Program-made: the position numbers and the translations under genes
Part shown: positions 8,850 to 17,584 of the stretch, one piece after another
Layout: every line of letters begins with the position of its first letter
Position numbering within the stretch: position 1 is the first letter of the stretch
Source of the DNA: UKL13-2 sp947085425
Lineage (GTDB): Bacteria > Pseudomonadota > Gammaproteobacteria > Burkholderiales > Usitatibacteraceae
Assembly (NCBI GenBank): GCA_947085425.1
Contig: CAMTWK010000010.1
Location: 1-64,000, forward strand
Length of the DNA stretch: 64,000 nucleotides
Direction: 5' to 3'
Notes under the pieces: model-generated
Databases searched by the model: none
What the model saw: the letters and a program-made list of their open reading frames with translations, nothing else
What the model was told of the DNA's origin: nothing

Positions 8850-9719
8850 TCAGCGGTCAACCGTGCGCCGCGCATAACGGATATTGCTGCCCTTGACACC
8901 GGTGGAAAATATCTCCACCTGAAACCAGGCGGAATCGCCACCGACCAATATTGGTGTCACTGGCTGGCCGACAGCGTGGGCGACATTGATGACCACCCCT
9001 TGGCAACGCACGATGCCGGTCAAGGTCATAGTGCCACCGGCAATGGCCATGCCGCCATAGGCGATTTCTTCGCCTTCAATATCCAGCAAGCCGGCACTCA
9101 GAAATTTTGTGTTGGTGTCGAGGTTAATCGATGCCATCGGCGTGCAGTTTGCGGGCATTACGGTGCGCAATTGGCTCACCGGATAAACCACATCGCCGCG
9201 GGCGTGATTGCTGGCAACGGCAGTAACGGTGCCAACCGTCTGCCCACGGGTGACCCCGGTAAAGGAATTGGCCGTGACGCCGGTGTAACGGACAAATTCG
9301 CCGCCGCCGGTCATGTCATCGTCCACCTGCAAAATGCCGGTGGCGGGAAACCGGGCGGTGGTAAACACATTGAGAGTGACTGCCGCCGCCGGGAATCCTG
9401 TGCGGACTTTGGTCGCCGGCAAATTGGCATACATCGTGAAGGTGCCGCCGCCCAATGCCTGTGCAACAGGCGCGGTTGGATTGGGGTCGGTGGTGCTGCG
9501 GTACCAATCCAAATTTTGCGCCCAGCGACGCTGCTCAACTTCCAAGCCACTGTCTGCCAAAAAAAATGCCTGCATGGAACCAACATGGCCACCACTCGCC
9601 AGCGTGCTGTTGCCCAGCATGGTGCTGAGCGCGCCGCCCAAAAAAAACAGAACCACCAACAGGAAAATAACCACGATCATCAAAAAACCTTGTTGCTTGT
9701 GGCCACTGGCGGGCATCAT
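8850..9719 (-). CDS. mshP: MSHA biogenesis protein MshP-like (pilus accessory)
   Basis: From the ATG at 9719 the product is 289 residues. It starts MMPASGHKQQGFLMIVVIFL, a PilX/MshP-type N-terminus whose Gly-Phe precedes a hydrophobic helix (VIFLLVVLFFLGGALSTML), then ADSGLEVEQRRWAQNLDWY, the conserved pilX-like helix. The rest is a Thr/Gly-rich beta region. The frame is open upstream to an ATG at 9974 that overlaps the mshO stop by ATGA and has AAGGA as ribosome site. That reading would put 85 extra residues before the prepilin helix. I prefer 9719 on family grounds; see the separate entry on the extra segment. Confidence 0.7.
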   Translation of the reverse strand: MMPASGHKQQGFLMIVVIFLLVVLFFLGGALSTMLGNSTLASGGHVGSMQAFFLADSGLEVEQRRWAQNLDWYRSTTDPNPTAPVAQALGGGTFTMYANLPATKVRTGFPAAAVTLNVFTTARFPATGILQVDDDMTGGGEFVRYTGVTANSFTGVTRGQTVGTVTAVASNHARGDVVYPVSQLRTVMPANCTPMASINLDTNTKFLSAGLLDIEGEEIAYGGMAIAGGTMTLTGIVRCQGVVINVAHAVGQPVTPILVGGDSAWFQVEIFSTGVKGSNIRYARRTVDR

Positions 9720-9970
9720 CCGGCGCGGTGGTCGAGGAGCTGTTTGACGGCGTTCACGGCTGGCCACGCCGCAGCAATCCTGCCTGTACCCAACGTTGGC
9801 GAGGTTGGCGACGCGGGGGGGCTTAGGGAAATATTTGCAAACACCAGCAGGGGCGCGAACTTTCAGGCAAAAATTCTCTAAATCGCGCTCCTGTAGCGGA
9901 CTTTTGCATTTAGAATTATACGCGGCAAATTCATCCATCGCGCAAGCGGGTTGGTCTGAGCCAGCCAAAC
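9720..9970 (-). other. Extra ~250-bp segment between mshO and mshP
   Basis: Neighbouring pilin genes overlap by ATGA, but here 250 bp separate mshO from the prepilin-like start of mshP. The segment carries a seven-base C/G run (around 9829-9835), an A/T-rich stretch and no recognisable domain when translated. The frame from ATG 9974 nevertheless stays open through it. It may be an insertion into the original 5' end of mshP or a transcribed spacer with its own promoter. Confidence 0.4.
9915..9945 (-). promoter_or_regulatory. Possible internal promoter upstream of mshP
   Basis: A consensus TATAAT (9920-9915 on the minus strand) lies 19 bases after TTGCGC (9945-9940), about 200 bp upstream of the mshP start at 9719. 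The -35 match is only partial and the spacer is long. Confidence 0.3.
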
Positions 9971-10498
9971 TCATGGGAAATTCCTTGGGCTGACGGTGGC
10001 GGTGTAGGTTTTGCTCACGGTGTTTTGGGTGACGGTGAAAGCAATGTTTATATAAAACACCGACGCCGGAACGGCCGTGGCCGCACCGGCGCGTGTCAGG
10101 TAGGTGAGGCTCAATGCGCTCACACCGGTTGCCAGCGGCTGGGTGTTGCGCATCAATTCATTGACCAGCCCAGGACAGGTACCAACCGTGCCGAGACAAT
10201 AACGAATCGCGGTGCCACCAGTGGTGACAAAGGTAATATCACCGGCCGCGGTAATGGTCAACTCTGCCGGTGAGCGCAGGCTGCGCAATTCGCGGGTCAT
10301 GCGCTCCAGCGCCACCCGTGCCTGCCAATCGGTTTCGGCGATATTCCTGCCGGTCAGGTAGCCGCGAAACATTTCGCTGATCAGTGGCGCTGCCACCACC
10401 GAGACAATGGCGAACACAATCATCACCATGATGAGCTCAATCAAACTAAATCCAGCCGTCAAACGTGGAGCCTTGCGGTTGGCGACCAGCAGCGCCAT
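9971..10498 (-). CDS. mshO: MSHA minor pseudopilin MshO (PilW-like)
   Basis: 175 residues. The prepilin leader ends in Gly (KAPRLTAG) before FSLIELIMVMIVFAIVSVV, giving the PilD cleavage site, Glu5 and the hydrophobic helix. Then TDWQARVALERMTRELRSLR, the usual PilW/MshO helix, and a beta domain with one Cys pair (RYC...GTC). It overlaps mshD at the start (ATGA). It is a minor pilin likely placed in the tip or priming complex. Confidence 0.85.
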   Translation of the reverse strand: MALLVANRKAPRLTAGFSLIELIMVMIVFAIVSVVAAPLISEMFRGYLTGRNIAETDWQARVALERMTRELRSLRSPAELTITAAGDITFVTTGGTAIRYCLGTVGTCPGLVNELMRNTQPLATGVSALSLTYLTRAGAATAVPASVFYINIAFTVTQNTVSKTYTATVSPRNFP

Positions 10499-10890
10499 CA
10501 GTAATTCGCCACCAGCGAGGTCGCTGTTAATGTGGTGTTGCCGGTGACGTTGACGGTGACAATCTTGAAATTAGCCGGGTCGGTCCAGCCGCCGACAATG
10601 GTCGAGGTGACGGTATAACCGGCCGGTGGGGTGCAAACCGCCGGGCCCGGACAAGGATCGGTGAACGCGGCAAAACCAACCGCACGACGCTGGCCGAGTA
10701 TCAGCTCCATACGCTGTTGGGCGAGTTCGGCACCCATGTCCAGTTGCCCCGCCTGCGGCGATTTGCTGAGCGACGAACTAAACACCACCAGCAGGCCGGC
10801 CAGCAATACCGCCAGCACCACAATAAAAATGACCACTTCGATCAGACTGAACCCGCCCAGGCGTGGCAAGGGAAAACGAACCGTTTTCAT
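10498..10890 (-). CDS. mshD: MSHA minor pseudopilin MshD (PilV-like)
   Basis: 130 residues. Leader PRLGG, then FSLIEVVIFIVVLAVLLAGL with Glu5. After the helix, GAELAQQRMELILGQRR is typical of MshD/PilV, and a Cys pair (DPCPGPAVC) follows. ATGA overlaps with mshC upstream and mshO downstream mean translational coupling. It is a minor pilin for pilus priming. Confidence 0.86.
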   Translation of the reverse strand: MKTVRFPLPRLGGFSLIEVVIFIVVLAVLLAGLLVVFSSSLSKSPQAGQLDMGAELAQQRMELILGQRRAVGFAAFTDPCPGPAVCTPPAGYTVTSTIVGGWTDPANFKIVTVNVTGNTTLTATSLVANY

Positions 10891-11387
10891 CTGACCCGCC
10901 CGGTTTCGGCGGCGATGGCGACACTGCTGGTGTCGGCACCCGCTGTCAGGGTGATGGTCGCGGTTGCGGCCAACAAGGCAGTGGCACTGATATAGGGTGC
11001 ACCCATGGTATCAAAAGCGACATAGTTGTTGGTCAATGGCGGGTTATAACCACTTAATGCCACCCCGGGCACAACGACGGGCACCGTGCCACCCACCACC
11101 GGTTGGGTAATGCCAACACCGGCCATATCGGTAATATGGTACGAATTGGCGGTGAAATTAATCCGGTAGCGCTGCCCCTGGCTCATCGACAAATTCTGCG
11201 TATAACGAACATTGGCCGCGATTTGCGCGGCCACGGCAGGCAGGGTAATGGATTGGGTGCTGGTCAGGCGCGGCAGTGCAAAAACGGCCAAAATGCCGAC
11301 CAGCAATAAAACGATGACCAACTCAATCAGGGAAAAGCCGAGAAATCGCCCCCGCTGCAGGAGCGAGGACGATTCTCTTTGACGCAT
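10887..11387 (-). CDS. mshC: MSHA minor pseudopilin MshC (GspH-like)
   Basis: 166 residues. The leader ends RFLG before FSLIELVIVLLLVGILAVFA, with the cleavage Gly and Glu5 present. Then SLPAV-type text (TLPAVAAQIAANVRYTQNL) as in GspH/FimT/MshC pseudopilins, and a beta-rich tail. It follows the major pilin by 15 bp and overlaps mshD by ATGA. Confidence 0.84.
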   Translation of the reverse strand: MRQRESSSLLQRGRFLGFSLIELVIVLLLVGILAVFALPRLTSTQSITLPAVAAQIAANVRYTQNLSMSQGQRYRINFTANSYHITDMAGVGITQPVVGGTVPVVVPGVALSGYNPPLTNNYVAFDTMGAPYISATALLAATATITLTAGADTSSVAIAAETGRVR

Positions 11388-11402
11388 CAGAATGAAATCC
11401 GC

Positions 11403-11795
11403 TTAAGCGATGCCCATGCCGGTAAAGGTCGATGTCACTGCCGTGCCGCCGGTGGGCGTAAACGTCAGGGTACAAGCCGCGGTTGCCAATGGCGCGATCA
11501 CAGCGGCAGTAATGGCATAAGCACCACCCTGCGTCGGCAAGGCACCACCTTGCAACATGGTCGCACCAGCCGAGCAATTGCCAACGGCGACACCACTGGC
11601 GGGATTCGCGGTGCGCGCGGCGAAATTAATGGCCATCGCCGAGCCGAGTGCACCGGCCACGCCATTGACTGCCGCTTGTGCCGCATCCTGGCGCAAATTG
11701 ATGTATTGCGGCACAGCCACCGCCGCAAGAATGCCCAAAATCACGATCACAATGATCAGCTCAATCATGGTAAATCCGGTTTGCAACTTTTTCAT
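11403..11795 (-). CDS. mshA: MSHA major pilin, copy 2
   Basis: 130 residues starting MKKLQTG and then FTMIELIIVIVILGILAAVA; Gly at -1 and Glu5 give a normal prepilin peptidase site. The mature chain has a conserved NLRQDAAQAAVNGVAGALGS helix continuation and one Cys pair (GNC.../AACTLTF) closing the C-terminal D-region. The ATG at 11795 has a GGAGA site (11801-11806); the longer frame is spurious. It is highly similar to the upstream pilin at 12012-12407. Abundant structural subunit of the pilus. Confidence 0.9.
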   Translation of the reverse strand: MKKLQTGFTMIELIIVIVILGILAAVAVPQYINLRQDAAQAAVNGVAGALGSAMAINFAARTANPASGVAVGNCSAGATMLQGGALPTQGGAYAITAAVIAPLATAACTLTFTPTGGTAVTSTFTGMGIA

Positions 11796-12011
11796 TGTTC
11801 TCTCCTGAATGAAAATCAAAATAACCCCACTACCCGCACATCACCTTTTGGCAACGTTTACACAAAGACAAACAATACGCGTCGAGTTTGAATCAGAAGC
11901 CCGGCAAAGTCACGTATTTTGGACAAATTAGCGCATTTTTTTACAATGGTTAACAAAAGCCAAAGACCATTGGCGCAGGCAGGTTGCCCCTATCAAAAGT
12001 GTCGTCTCCGC

Positions 12012-12407
12012 CTACAGAATTCCCAGCCCTATAAATGTCGGTGCCGGCGCAACCGCCACACCCCCTGTTGGCGTAAAGGTCAAGGTACAGGTCACGGCTA
12101 CACCAGCCGCAATAGGCGCAGCGGTAATCGCATAGACACCCCCCTGGGTTGGCAATGCGGCTCCCTGCAACACGGCCGGCGTGTTGCAATTGGCGACGGC
12201 AACACCATTGGCCGGGTTGACCGTGCGTGCCGCAAAGTTGACGGCCATGGCGGAACCAATGGCACCAGCCACACCGCGTGCAGCCGCCAGCCCCGCATCC
12301 TGGCGCAGGTTGAGATATTGCGGTATGGCCACTGCCGCCAAAATGCCCAAAATTACAATTACAATGATCAACTCAATCATGGTGAATGCAGCCTGTCGTT
12401 TGTTCAT
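12012..12407 (-). CDS. MSHA major-type pilin, copy 1, Ala at -1
   Basis: 131 residues starting MNKRQAA and then FTMIELIIVIVILGILAAVA. The residue before the cleavage site is Ala rather than the near-invariant Gly. The mature part mirrors the next pilin gene: NLRQDAGLAAARGVAGAIGS, the Cys pair (ANC.../TCTLTF) and QGAALPTQGGVYAIT. The ATG at 12407 follows a GGAGA site. It is probably the mshB equivalent by position, although it resembles the major pilin. It precedes mshA by about 215 bp that contain no obvious terminator. Confidence 0.88.
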   Translation of the reverse strand: MNKRQAAFTMIELIIVIVILGILAAVAIPQYLNLRQDAGLAAARGVAGAIGSAMAVNFAARTVNPANGVAVANCNTPAVLQGAALPTQGGVYAITAAPIAAGVAVTCTLTFTPTGGVAVAPAPTFIGLGIL

Positions 12408-12683
12408 TTTGATCTCCAGAATAATATTAAAAATATCGGAATGTCTGCCACGTGCCGCCAACATCAAAAAAACCACTGGCCGGTTACAAGCGCAGATTTT
12501 GGATCAAAAACGCGGTAATGTCACGCACTCATGGCCCACATAAAAATGCACCCAAGCACCCAAGCACCCAAGACAACACGCAGCATGCCTAAACGTCCGC
12601 CGTCAAAGCCGACGGTGCCCTTACCAATGTATAAAACCTGCTACGGGCAACACCCGCATGCGCCACACCGACAGCAAGCGCTG
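12408..12683 (-). other. Spacer between mshF and the pilin genes
   Basis: 276 bp without a convincing gene. It contains three tandem copies of an 8-mer (CCCAAGCA, 12551-12574, last copy imperfect), a small hairpin near 12599-12618 (CCGTC/GACGG) and A/T-rich DNA just before the pilin start, where TATTAT could serve as a -10. A dedicated pilin promoter here is plausible because major pilins are made in large excess, but no strong -35 is visible. Confidence 0.4.
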
Positions 12684-13196
12684 TCATTTCACCGTCTCGC
12701 CGCGCCAAATGTAAGGTTCTCGCGCCAACAACAATTCCGGCTCGGCACGGTGAAAAACAAGCACGTCTCCTGTAGAGCCTCCACGAAACCCGCGGCCGTC
12801 CATCAGCCGATATCCAACCAGTGCATCCACCTGGTCATAAAACCAGAATCCCTGCGGCACCACGCCGGCCAGCGCGTCCCCCAGCGGGTGCACACCGACG
12901 TAATTGGTCGGCGGTCGCGCCAGCAACAAAAATGGATTGGCGGCAGATGCGGCTTTGGCTTGGGCGCCACCACTTTTGACCGCCCGATGCATGCGATCCA
13001 CCGCCATGGCCGTTCGCAGCGCGCCAAGATTGGCTTGCACCGCGCTAAATTCAGCGGCACTGCGAACCTCACGCGTCTTGTCCAGGAATGCCCAGACGAT
13101 CAACGACAGCAGCAGAATCAACAACACCAGTTCAAACTGCCGCTTGATGCCCTGCTGGGCAGTCGCCGCTGATTTACGATGGCTGGATGCAGTCAA
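12684..13196 (-). CDS. mshF: MSHA biogenesis protein MshF-like
   Basis: About 170 residues with one N-terminal membrane helix (FELVLLILLLSLIVWAFL) and then a soluble domain (EFSAVQANLGALRTAMAVDR), ending AREPYIWRGETVK. The start is uncertain. TTG at 13196 overlaps the mshG stop (TTGA) and fits translational coupling; the frame also allows 13232. Position between mshG and the pilins matches mshF. The family is poorly characterised. Confidence 0.68.
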   Translation of the reverse strand: MTASSHRKSAATAQQGIKRQFELVLLILLLSLIVWAFLDKTREVRSAAEFSAVQANLGALRTAMAVDRMHRAVKSGGAQAKAASAANPFLLLARPPTNYVGVHPLGDALAGVVPQGFWFYDQVDALVGYRLMDGRGFRGGSTGDVLVFHRAEPELLLAREPYIWRGETVK

Positions 13197-14431
13197 CCGC
13201 CACGCCCCATTGCGGCCTGCCCCATCGACCACATCGGCATAAAAATACCCAGCGCCAACACCAGCACCATCACCGCCATGATCACCAACAATATCGGTTC
13301 GATTTTGACCGACAACTCCTTGATGGCATAGGCGGTTTCACGTTCGTACATGTCGGCGATTTCCGACAACAGCGAATCGATCTCGCCGGTTTCCTCACCG
13401 ACCGCGATCATTTGCAACACCACCGGCGTAAACACACCCGACAAGGTCGCGCAGCGATGCAGGCTGTCGCCGCGCTCAATGCCATCACGCATTTCTTCAA
13501 CCTTCCGGGAAAAATAGGCGTTGTCGGCGGTTCGCGCGACCAATAACAGCGCATCAAGCACCGGAATGCCGCTTTGCGATGCGAGCGCAAAACTGCGTGA
13601 AAATCGTGCCAGTGTACCCCGGACAATAATCGGGCCGACAATGGGCAACTGGAACTTAATGCGATCCCACCAAAAACGGACATCTGGTGTACGCAGTGCC
13701 GATCGCAGCGCAAACCAGCCACCAAAGCCGATGGCCACCAGCAACGGCCACCAGCGCACCATCCAACTGGAAAAACCAATCAGCATCCTGGTCAACAACG
13801 GCAATTGCGCCTTCATTCCGGCGAATACCCCAACAAACACCGGGATGACAAATATGTTGAGGATGACAACGGCGACAGCACCGGCGATGATGACCAAGGT
13901 CGGATAACGCATGGCAGCGCGGATTTGCTCACGCACGTCTTTTTCGAATTCCAAATGCATCGTCAGGCGATTAAAAACCTCCGCCAACCGTCCGCTCAGT
14001 TCGCCGACCCGAATCATGGCGACGTAAAACGTCGAGAAGATGGCTGGATGCCGGGCCATCGCCGCCGACAAATCGCGGCCTTGATCCAGGCTGAAGCGAA
14101 GATCCGCCAGCACCTCGGCAAAGCTGCGGCTGCCGGTTGACTCCTGCAGGCCGGACAACGCCCTCATCAAGGGCACGGCGGTGCGCTGCAAGGTGCTCAT
14201 TTGTCTGGAGAACAATATGACATCATCGTCCGTTACCGCTTTGGTTGTCAGCTTTTCCCACCAGCCGGGACCCACGGTGGCGGTGACAGCAACCGGTGCC
14301 GCAATGACATCAATGACCACAATACCACTGGCGGCCAGTTGTTGCACCACCACCGCCTGTGACTCTGCATCAAGCGAGCCGCTCACACTTGCCTGATTGC
14401 CGTCACGACCTCGATACGTATAGATGGGCAC
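13193..14431 (-). CDS. mshG: MSHA inner-membrane platform protein MshG
   Basis: 412-residue GspF/PilC-family platform protein starting from GTG (PIYTYRGRDGNQASVSG). Two homologous T2SSF domains (about 75-195 and 280-405) are present, with motifs such as LSGRLAEVFNRL and GEETGEIDSLLSEIADMYE. Three membrane helices lie near 170-190, 220-240 and 375-400. GAGGA lies 9 nt before the start. It follows mshE by 5 bp and converts ATPase motion into pilin polymerisation. Confidence 0.92.
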   Translation of the reverse strand: MPIYTYRGRDGNQASVSGSLDAESQAVVVQQLAASGIVVIDVIAAPVAVTATVGPGWWEKLTTKAVTDDDVILFSRQMSTLQRTAVPLMRALSGLQESTGSRSFAEVLADLRFSLDQGRDLSAAMARHPAIFSTFYVAMIRVGELSGRLAEVFNRLTMHLEFEKDVREQIRAAMRYPTLVIIAGAVAVVILNIFVIPVFVGVFAGMKAQLPLLTRMLIGFSSWMVRWWPLLVAIGFGGWFALRSALRTPDVRFWWDRIKFQLPIVGPIIVRGTLARFSRSFALASQSGIPVLDALLLVARTADNAYFSRKVEEMRDGIERGDSLHRCATLSGVFTPVVLQMIAVGEETGEIDSLLSEIADMYERETAYAIKELSVKIEPILLVIMAVMVLVLALGIFMPMWSMGQAAMGRGG

Positions 14432-14436
14432 GCAGC

Positions 14437-16167
14437 TTAATCCTCAGGGGTGGCGACACGCATTGCCTCGGCCACGGATGTGCGACCTTGTTGCACCAGC
14501 GCAAAAGCATGATCAAGCAGCGTTTGCCCTTGCATGCGTTCATTTGCCGCCGCGATAAACGTGCTGCCGCCGCCATCGATGGTGGCCTTGGCCAACGATT
14601 CGTCCATTACAAATAGCTCGTACAACCCGGTTCGGTCACGATAACCCGTGCCACTGCATTGTGAGCAGCCCGTGCCACTGACAACAGGCATGCTTGCGGC
14701 GGCATCACCGCCCATCATTTGCAGCCAGGCATGTTCCTGCACGGTTGGAGGTGTCACGGTGCCGCAACTCTTGCAATTGAGCCGGCATAAACGCTGGGCA
14801 ACAACAGCACGAAGACAAGTTGCCACCATGTAGGCTGGTACCCCCATGTCCAGCAATCGAAAAACCGCGCTTGGTGCATCCCGCGTGTGCAGTGTGGACA
14901 GAACCATATGCCCGGTCAGTGCCGCACGCAAGCCGATTTCAGCGGTCTCTGCATCGCGCATTTCACCCACTAACACCACGTCAGGATCTTGACGCAGGGT
15001 CGCCCTTAATACCCGTGCAAATGTCAGCTCAATTTTGTCATTCACCTGAACCTGAACGATTCCCGGCAAACGATATTCGACCGGATCTTCGACGGTAATA
15101 ATTTTTTGCGTCTGCAAATCAATTTCGGACAAGGCGGCGTACAAGGTTGTCGTTTTCCCGGCACCTGTTGGGCCGGTTACCAGCACCATGCCCGACCCGG
15201 AATTCAAAATTTCCTTCAGGCGGGTCACCATTTCGGTTGGCATGCCGATGGCATCAAGATTTCTAACGGAACCCGACTGATCAAGCAAGCGCAAAACAAT
15301 GGACTCGCCAAATTGCCCGGGCAGGGTTGACATGCGAACATCAATATCCCGGTCACGCGCCCTCACCGAGAAGCGCCCGTCCATCGGCAGCCGCCGTTCG
15401 GCAATATCAAGATTGGCCATGAGTTTCAAGCGCTGCGTCAGCGCCGCCGCAATGCGAACATCCGCCCCGGCCTGGGCCTGCAGCACACCATCAATACGAA
15501 AGCGGATTTGAAGAGTGCGTTCCTGCGGTTCAATGTGAATGTCGGAGGCGCGAACTTGCACGGCGTCCTCTAGCAAGGACTGCAACAACCGCACCACTGG
15601 TGCCTCTTCTTTGGCATCAGCCACACTGGCGCTTGCTTCCTGGGCGTCACCAATATCCCTGCCCAACGCGGCCGCGTGTCCGGAAATTTCGTCCGTGCGG
15701 CGATAAAATCGATCCTGTGTGGCGAGAATTTGACTTTCGGGACATGCGGCGGGCGTCACCGGTTTTTTGAGCACCCGCTCAATGTCGTCAAGCGCACCAA
15801 CATCGTCGGGGTCGGCCATACCAACCAAAAACCCCGCACCATGAATATCGAGCACCACTGCCCGGCATCGTCGCGCTGTGGCCTCCGGCAATAATTTGAT
15901 CAGTTCCGGGCGGAATTCAAACTGGCTGAGATTAATGTAGCCAATGCCAAGTTGTTTTGAGATCAGCAGTGCCAGCTTACTTTCACTGATCGCGCCACTG
16001 TGCACCAGCACCTGACCGAGGCGTTTTCCGGTCGCCAGACTGGTCGCCAACGCCTCATTTCGAACCTGATCAGAAATCGCGCCATCATTCACCAGTAAGT
16101 CGCCCACGCGTTCACTCGAACGACTGCCGCGGCGGCTGGGAGCCGGGGTATCTGCTGGTGTTTTCAT
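14437..16167 (-). CDS. mshE: MSHA extension ATPase MshE
   Basis: 576-residue GspE/PilB-family ATPase and first gene of the locus. An N-terminal MshEN domain (about 18-80) has two copies of the RLGxxL-type pattern (RVGDLLVNDGAIS; RLGQVLVHSGAIS), the motif known to bind cyclic di-GMP in MshE. The ATPase core has Walker A GPTGAGKTTT (about 330), an Asp box, Walker B VVLVGEMRD and a His box. The zinc-binding tetracysteine (CKSC, CSQC) follows. It powers pilus extension, probably under c-di-GMP control. A GGAGA site precedes the ATG. A weak promoter-like TTGACG lies upstream between mshE and purA. Confidence 0.94.
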   Translation of the reverse strand: MKTPADTPAPSRRGSRSSERVGDLLVNDGAISDQVRNEALATSLATGKRLGQVLVHSGAISESKLALLISKQLGIGYINLSQFEFRPELIKLLPEATARRCRAVVLDIHGAGFLVGMADPDDVGALDDIERVLKKPVTPAACPESQILATQDRFYRRTDEISGHAAALGRDIGDAQEASASVADAKEEAPVVRLLQSLLEDAVQVRASDIHIEPQERTLQIRFRIDGVLQAQAGADVRIAAALTQRLKLMANLDIAERRLPMDGRFSVRARDRDIDVRMSTLPGQFGESIVLRLLDQSGSVRNLDAIGMPTEMVTRLKEILNSGSGMVLVTGPTGAGKTTTLYAALSEIDLQTQKIITVEDPVEYRLPGIVQVQVNDKIELTFARVLRATLRQDPDVVLVGEMRDAETAEIGLRAALTGHMVLSTLHTRDAPSAVFRLLDMGVPAYMVATCLRAVVAQRLCRLNCKSCGTVTPPTVQEHAWLQMMGGDAAASMPVVSGTGCSQCSGTGYRDRTGLYELFVMDESLAKATIDGGGSTFIAAANERMQGQTLLDHAFALVQQGRTSVAEAMRVATPED

Positions 16168-16291
16168 TTAGTGAATTATCTCCGTTAGCAATATGGAGCC
16201 AAGTAGGCCTAAAAATCAGGTTGCCGTCAATAGCCTCCACCGCCGCCGATTCTGTGCAAGCCGGTTATAAAAACCAAAAGACGGGAGATTT

Positions 16292-17584
16292 TTAATCAAA
16301 CGGATGGTGCAATACAATTGTCTCGTTGCGATCCGGACCGGTTGAAACCATTGCGACACGCGTTCCCACCAATTGCTCCATTCTCCGCAGGTAAGCCTGC
16401 GCAGCCGCTGGCAACTGATCAAATTGCTGAATTCCCAACGTGCTTTCAGTCCAACCAGGATGCACTTCATAAATCGGCTCACAGCTTGCGATTGACTCCG
16501 CACCATAGGGAAGAATATCGACCACCTTGCCGTCAAGTTTATAGCCGGTGCAAATTTTTAATTCCGACAAGCCGTCCAGCACATCAAGCTTGGTGACACA
16601 AAGGCCGGAGAGTCCGTTGATCTGTGCAGCACGCTTCAGCGCGGCCGCATCAAACCAGCCGCAGCGACGCGGCCGGCCGGTCACCGAGCCATATTCATGG
16701 CCGCGATCACGTAATCGCTGCCCAACATCATCTTTGAGCTCGGTCGGAAAGGGACCGGAGCCAACCCGGGTTGCGTAGGCCTTGGTAATGCCCAATACGA
16801 AATTCAGTGCCTGCGGTCCGACGCCGGCACCGGCCGCCGCTTGCCCGGCCAAACAATTTGATGAGGTCACATACGGATAAGTGCCGTGGTCCACGTCCAA
16901 CATGGCCGCCTGTGCGCCCTCAAACAATAATTGCCCGCCGTCCGCCATGATGCGGTGCAGGTCGGCGGAAACGTCGGACATCAGCGGCTTGAGGCGTTCG
17001 GCCATCTTTAAAGTCGGCTCATAGACGGATTCAAAACTGACTGCTTGTGCGCCAAGGTATTTGGTCAAAACAAAATTGTGGTAATCAAGTACCTCGACTA
17101 GTTTCGATTTAAAACGATCTGGAAAACGCAGGTCATTGACGCGAATGGCTCGCCGCGCGACTTTGTCCTCGTAACAAGGGCCGATGCCGCGCCCGGTTGT
17201 GCCGATTTTTTCCGCGCCCATTTTGAGTTCGCGCGCCTGATCCAGGGCAACGTGATACGGCAAGATCAACGGACACGCCTCAGAAATTTTCAGCCGCTCA
17301 ACCACATTGAGTCCAGCCTGCGTCAACTCATCAATTTCCTTGAGCAGCGCTTCAGGCGACAACACCACGCCATTGCCGATATAACAGGTGACGTGCGGAT
17401 GCAACATGCCCGAGGGGATCAGCCGCAGGATCGTCTTAACACCATTGACAACCAGGGTGTGGCCGGCATTGTGCCCGCCCTGAAACCTCACCACACCAAC
17501 CACCTTCTCGGTCAGCCAGTCTACAATTTTTCCCTTGCCCTCGTCACCCCATTGCGTGCCGATTACCACTACGTTTTTTTTCAT
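16292..17584 (-). CDS. purA: Adenylosuccinate synthetase
   Basis: 430 residues, the normal family length. Joins IMP and aspartate using GTP in the first committed step to AMP. Visible motifs: the GDEGKGKIVDW phosphate loop at the N-terminus, GGHNAGHTL, TTGRGIGPCYEDK and the C-terminal NETIVLHHPF. The ATG overlaps the hisZ stop by ATGA, giving the DUF2065-hisZ-purA order common in betaproteobacteria. Cytoplasmic. Confidence 0.97.
   Translation of the reverse strand: MKKNVVVIGTQWGDEGKGKIVDWLTEKVVGVVRFQGGHNAGHTLVVNGVKTILRLIPSGMLHPHVTCYIGNGVVLSPEALLKEIDELTQAGLNVVERLKISEACPLILPYHVALDQARELKMGAEKIGTTGRGIGPCYEDKVARRAIRVNDLRFPDRFKSKLVEVLDYHNFVLTKYLGAQAVSFESVYEPTLKMAERLKPLMSDVSADLHRIMADGGQLLFEGAQAAMLDVDHGTYPYVTSSNCLAGQAAAGAGVGPQALNFVLGITKAYATRVGSGPFPTELKDDVGQRLRDRGHEYGSVTGRPRRCGWFDAAALKRAAQINGLSGLCVTKLDVLDGLSELKICTGYKLDGKVVDILPYGAESIASCEPIYEVHPGWTESTLGIQQFDQLPAAAQAYLRRMEQLVGTRVAMVSTGPDRNETIVLHHPFD

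Noticed and set aside
8814..9881. 355-codon plus-strand frame opposite mshP
   Set aside because: Antisense shadow; mshP has a prepilin-type helix and conserved PilX-like text.
12551..12574. Three tandem 8-mers as a CRISPR or regulatory array
   Set aside because: Repeats are too short and directly adjacent, with no spacers; simple slippage repeat.
12408..12683. Sigma-54 promoter for the pilin genes
   Set aside because: No GG-N10-GC pair with proper spacing and flanks; only weak sigma-70-like matches.
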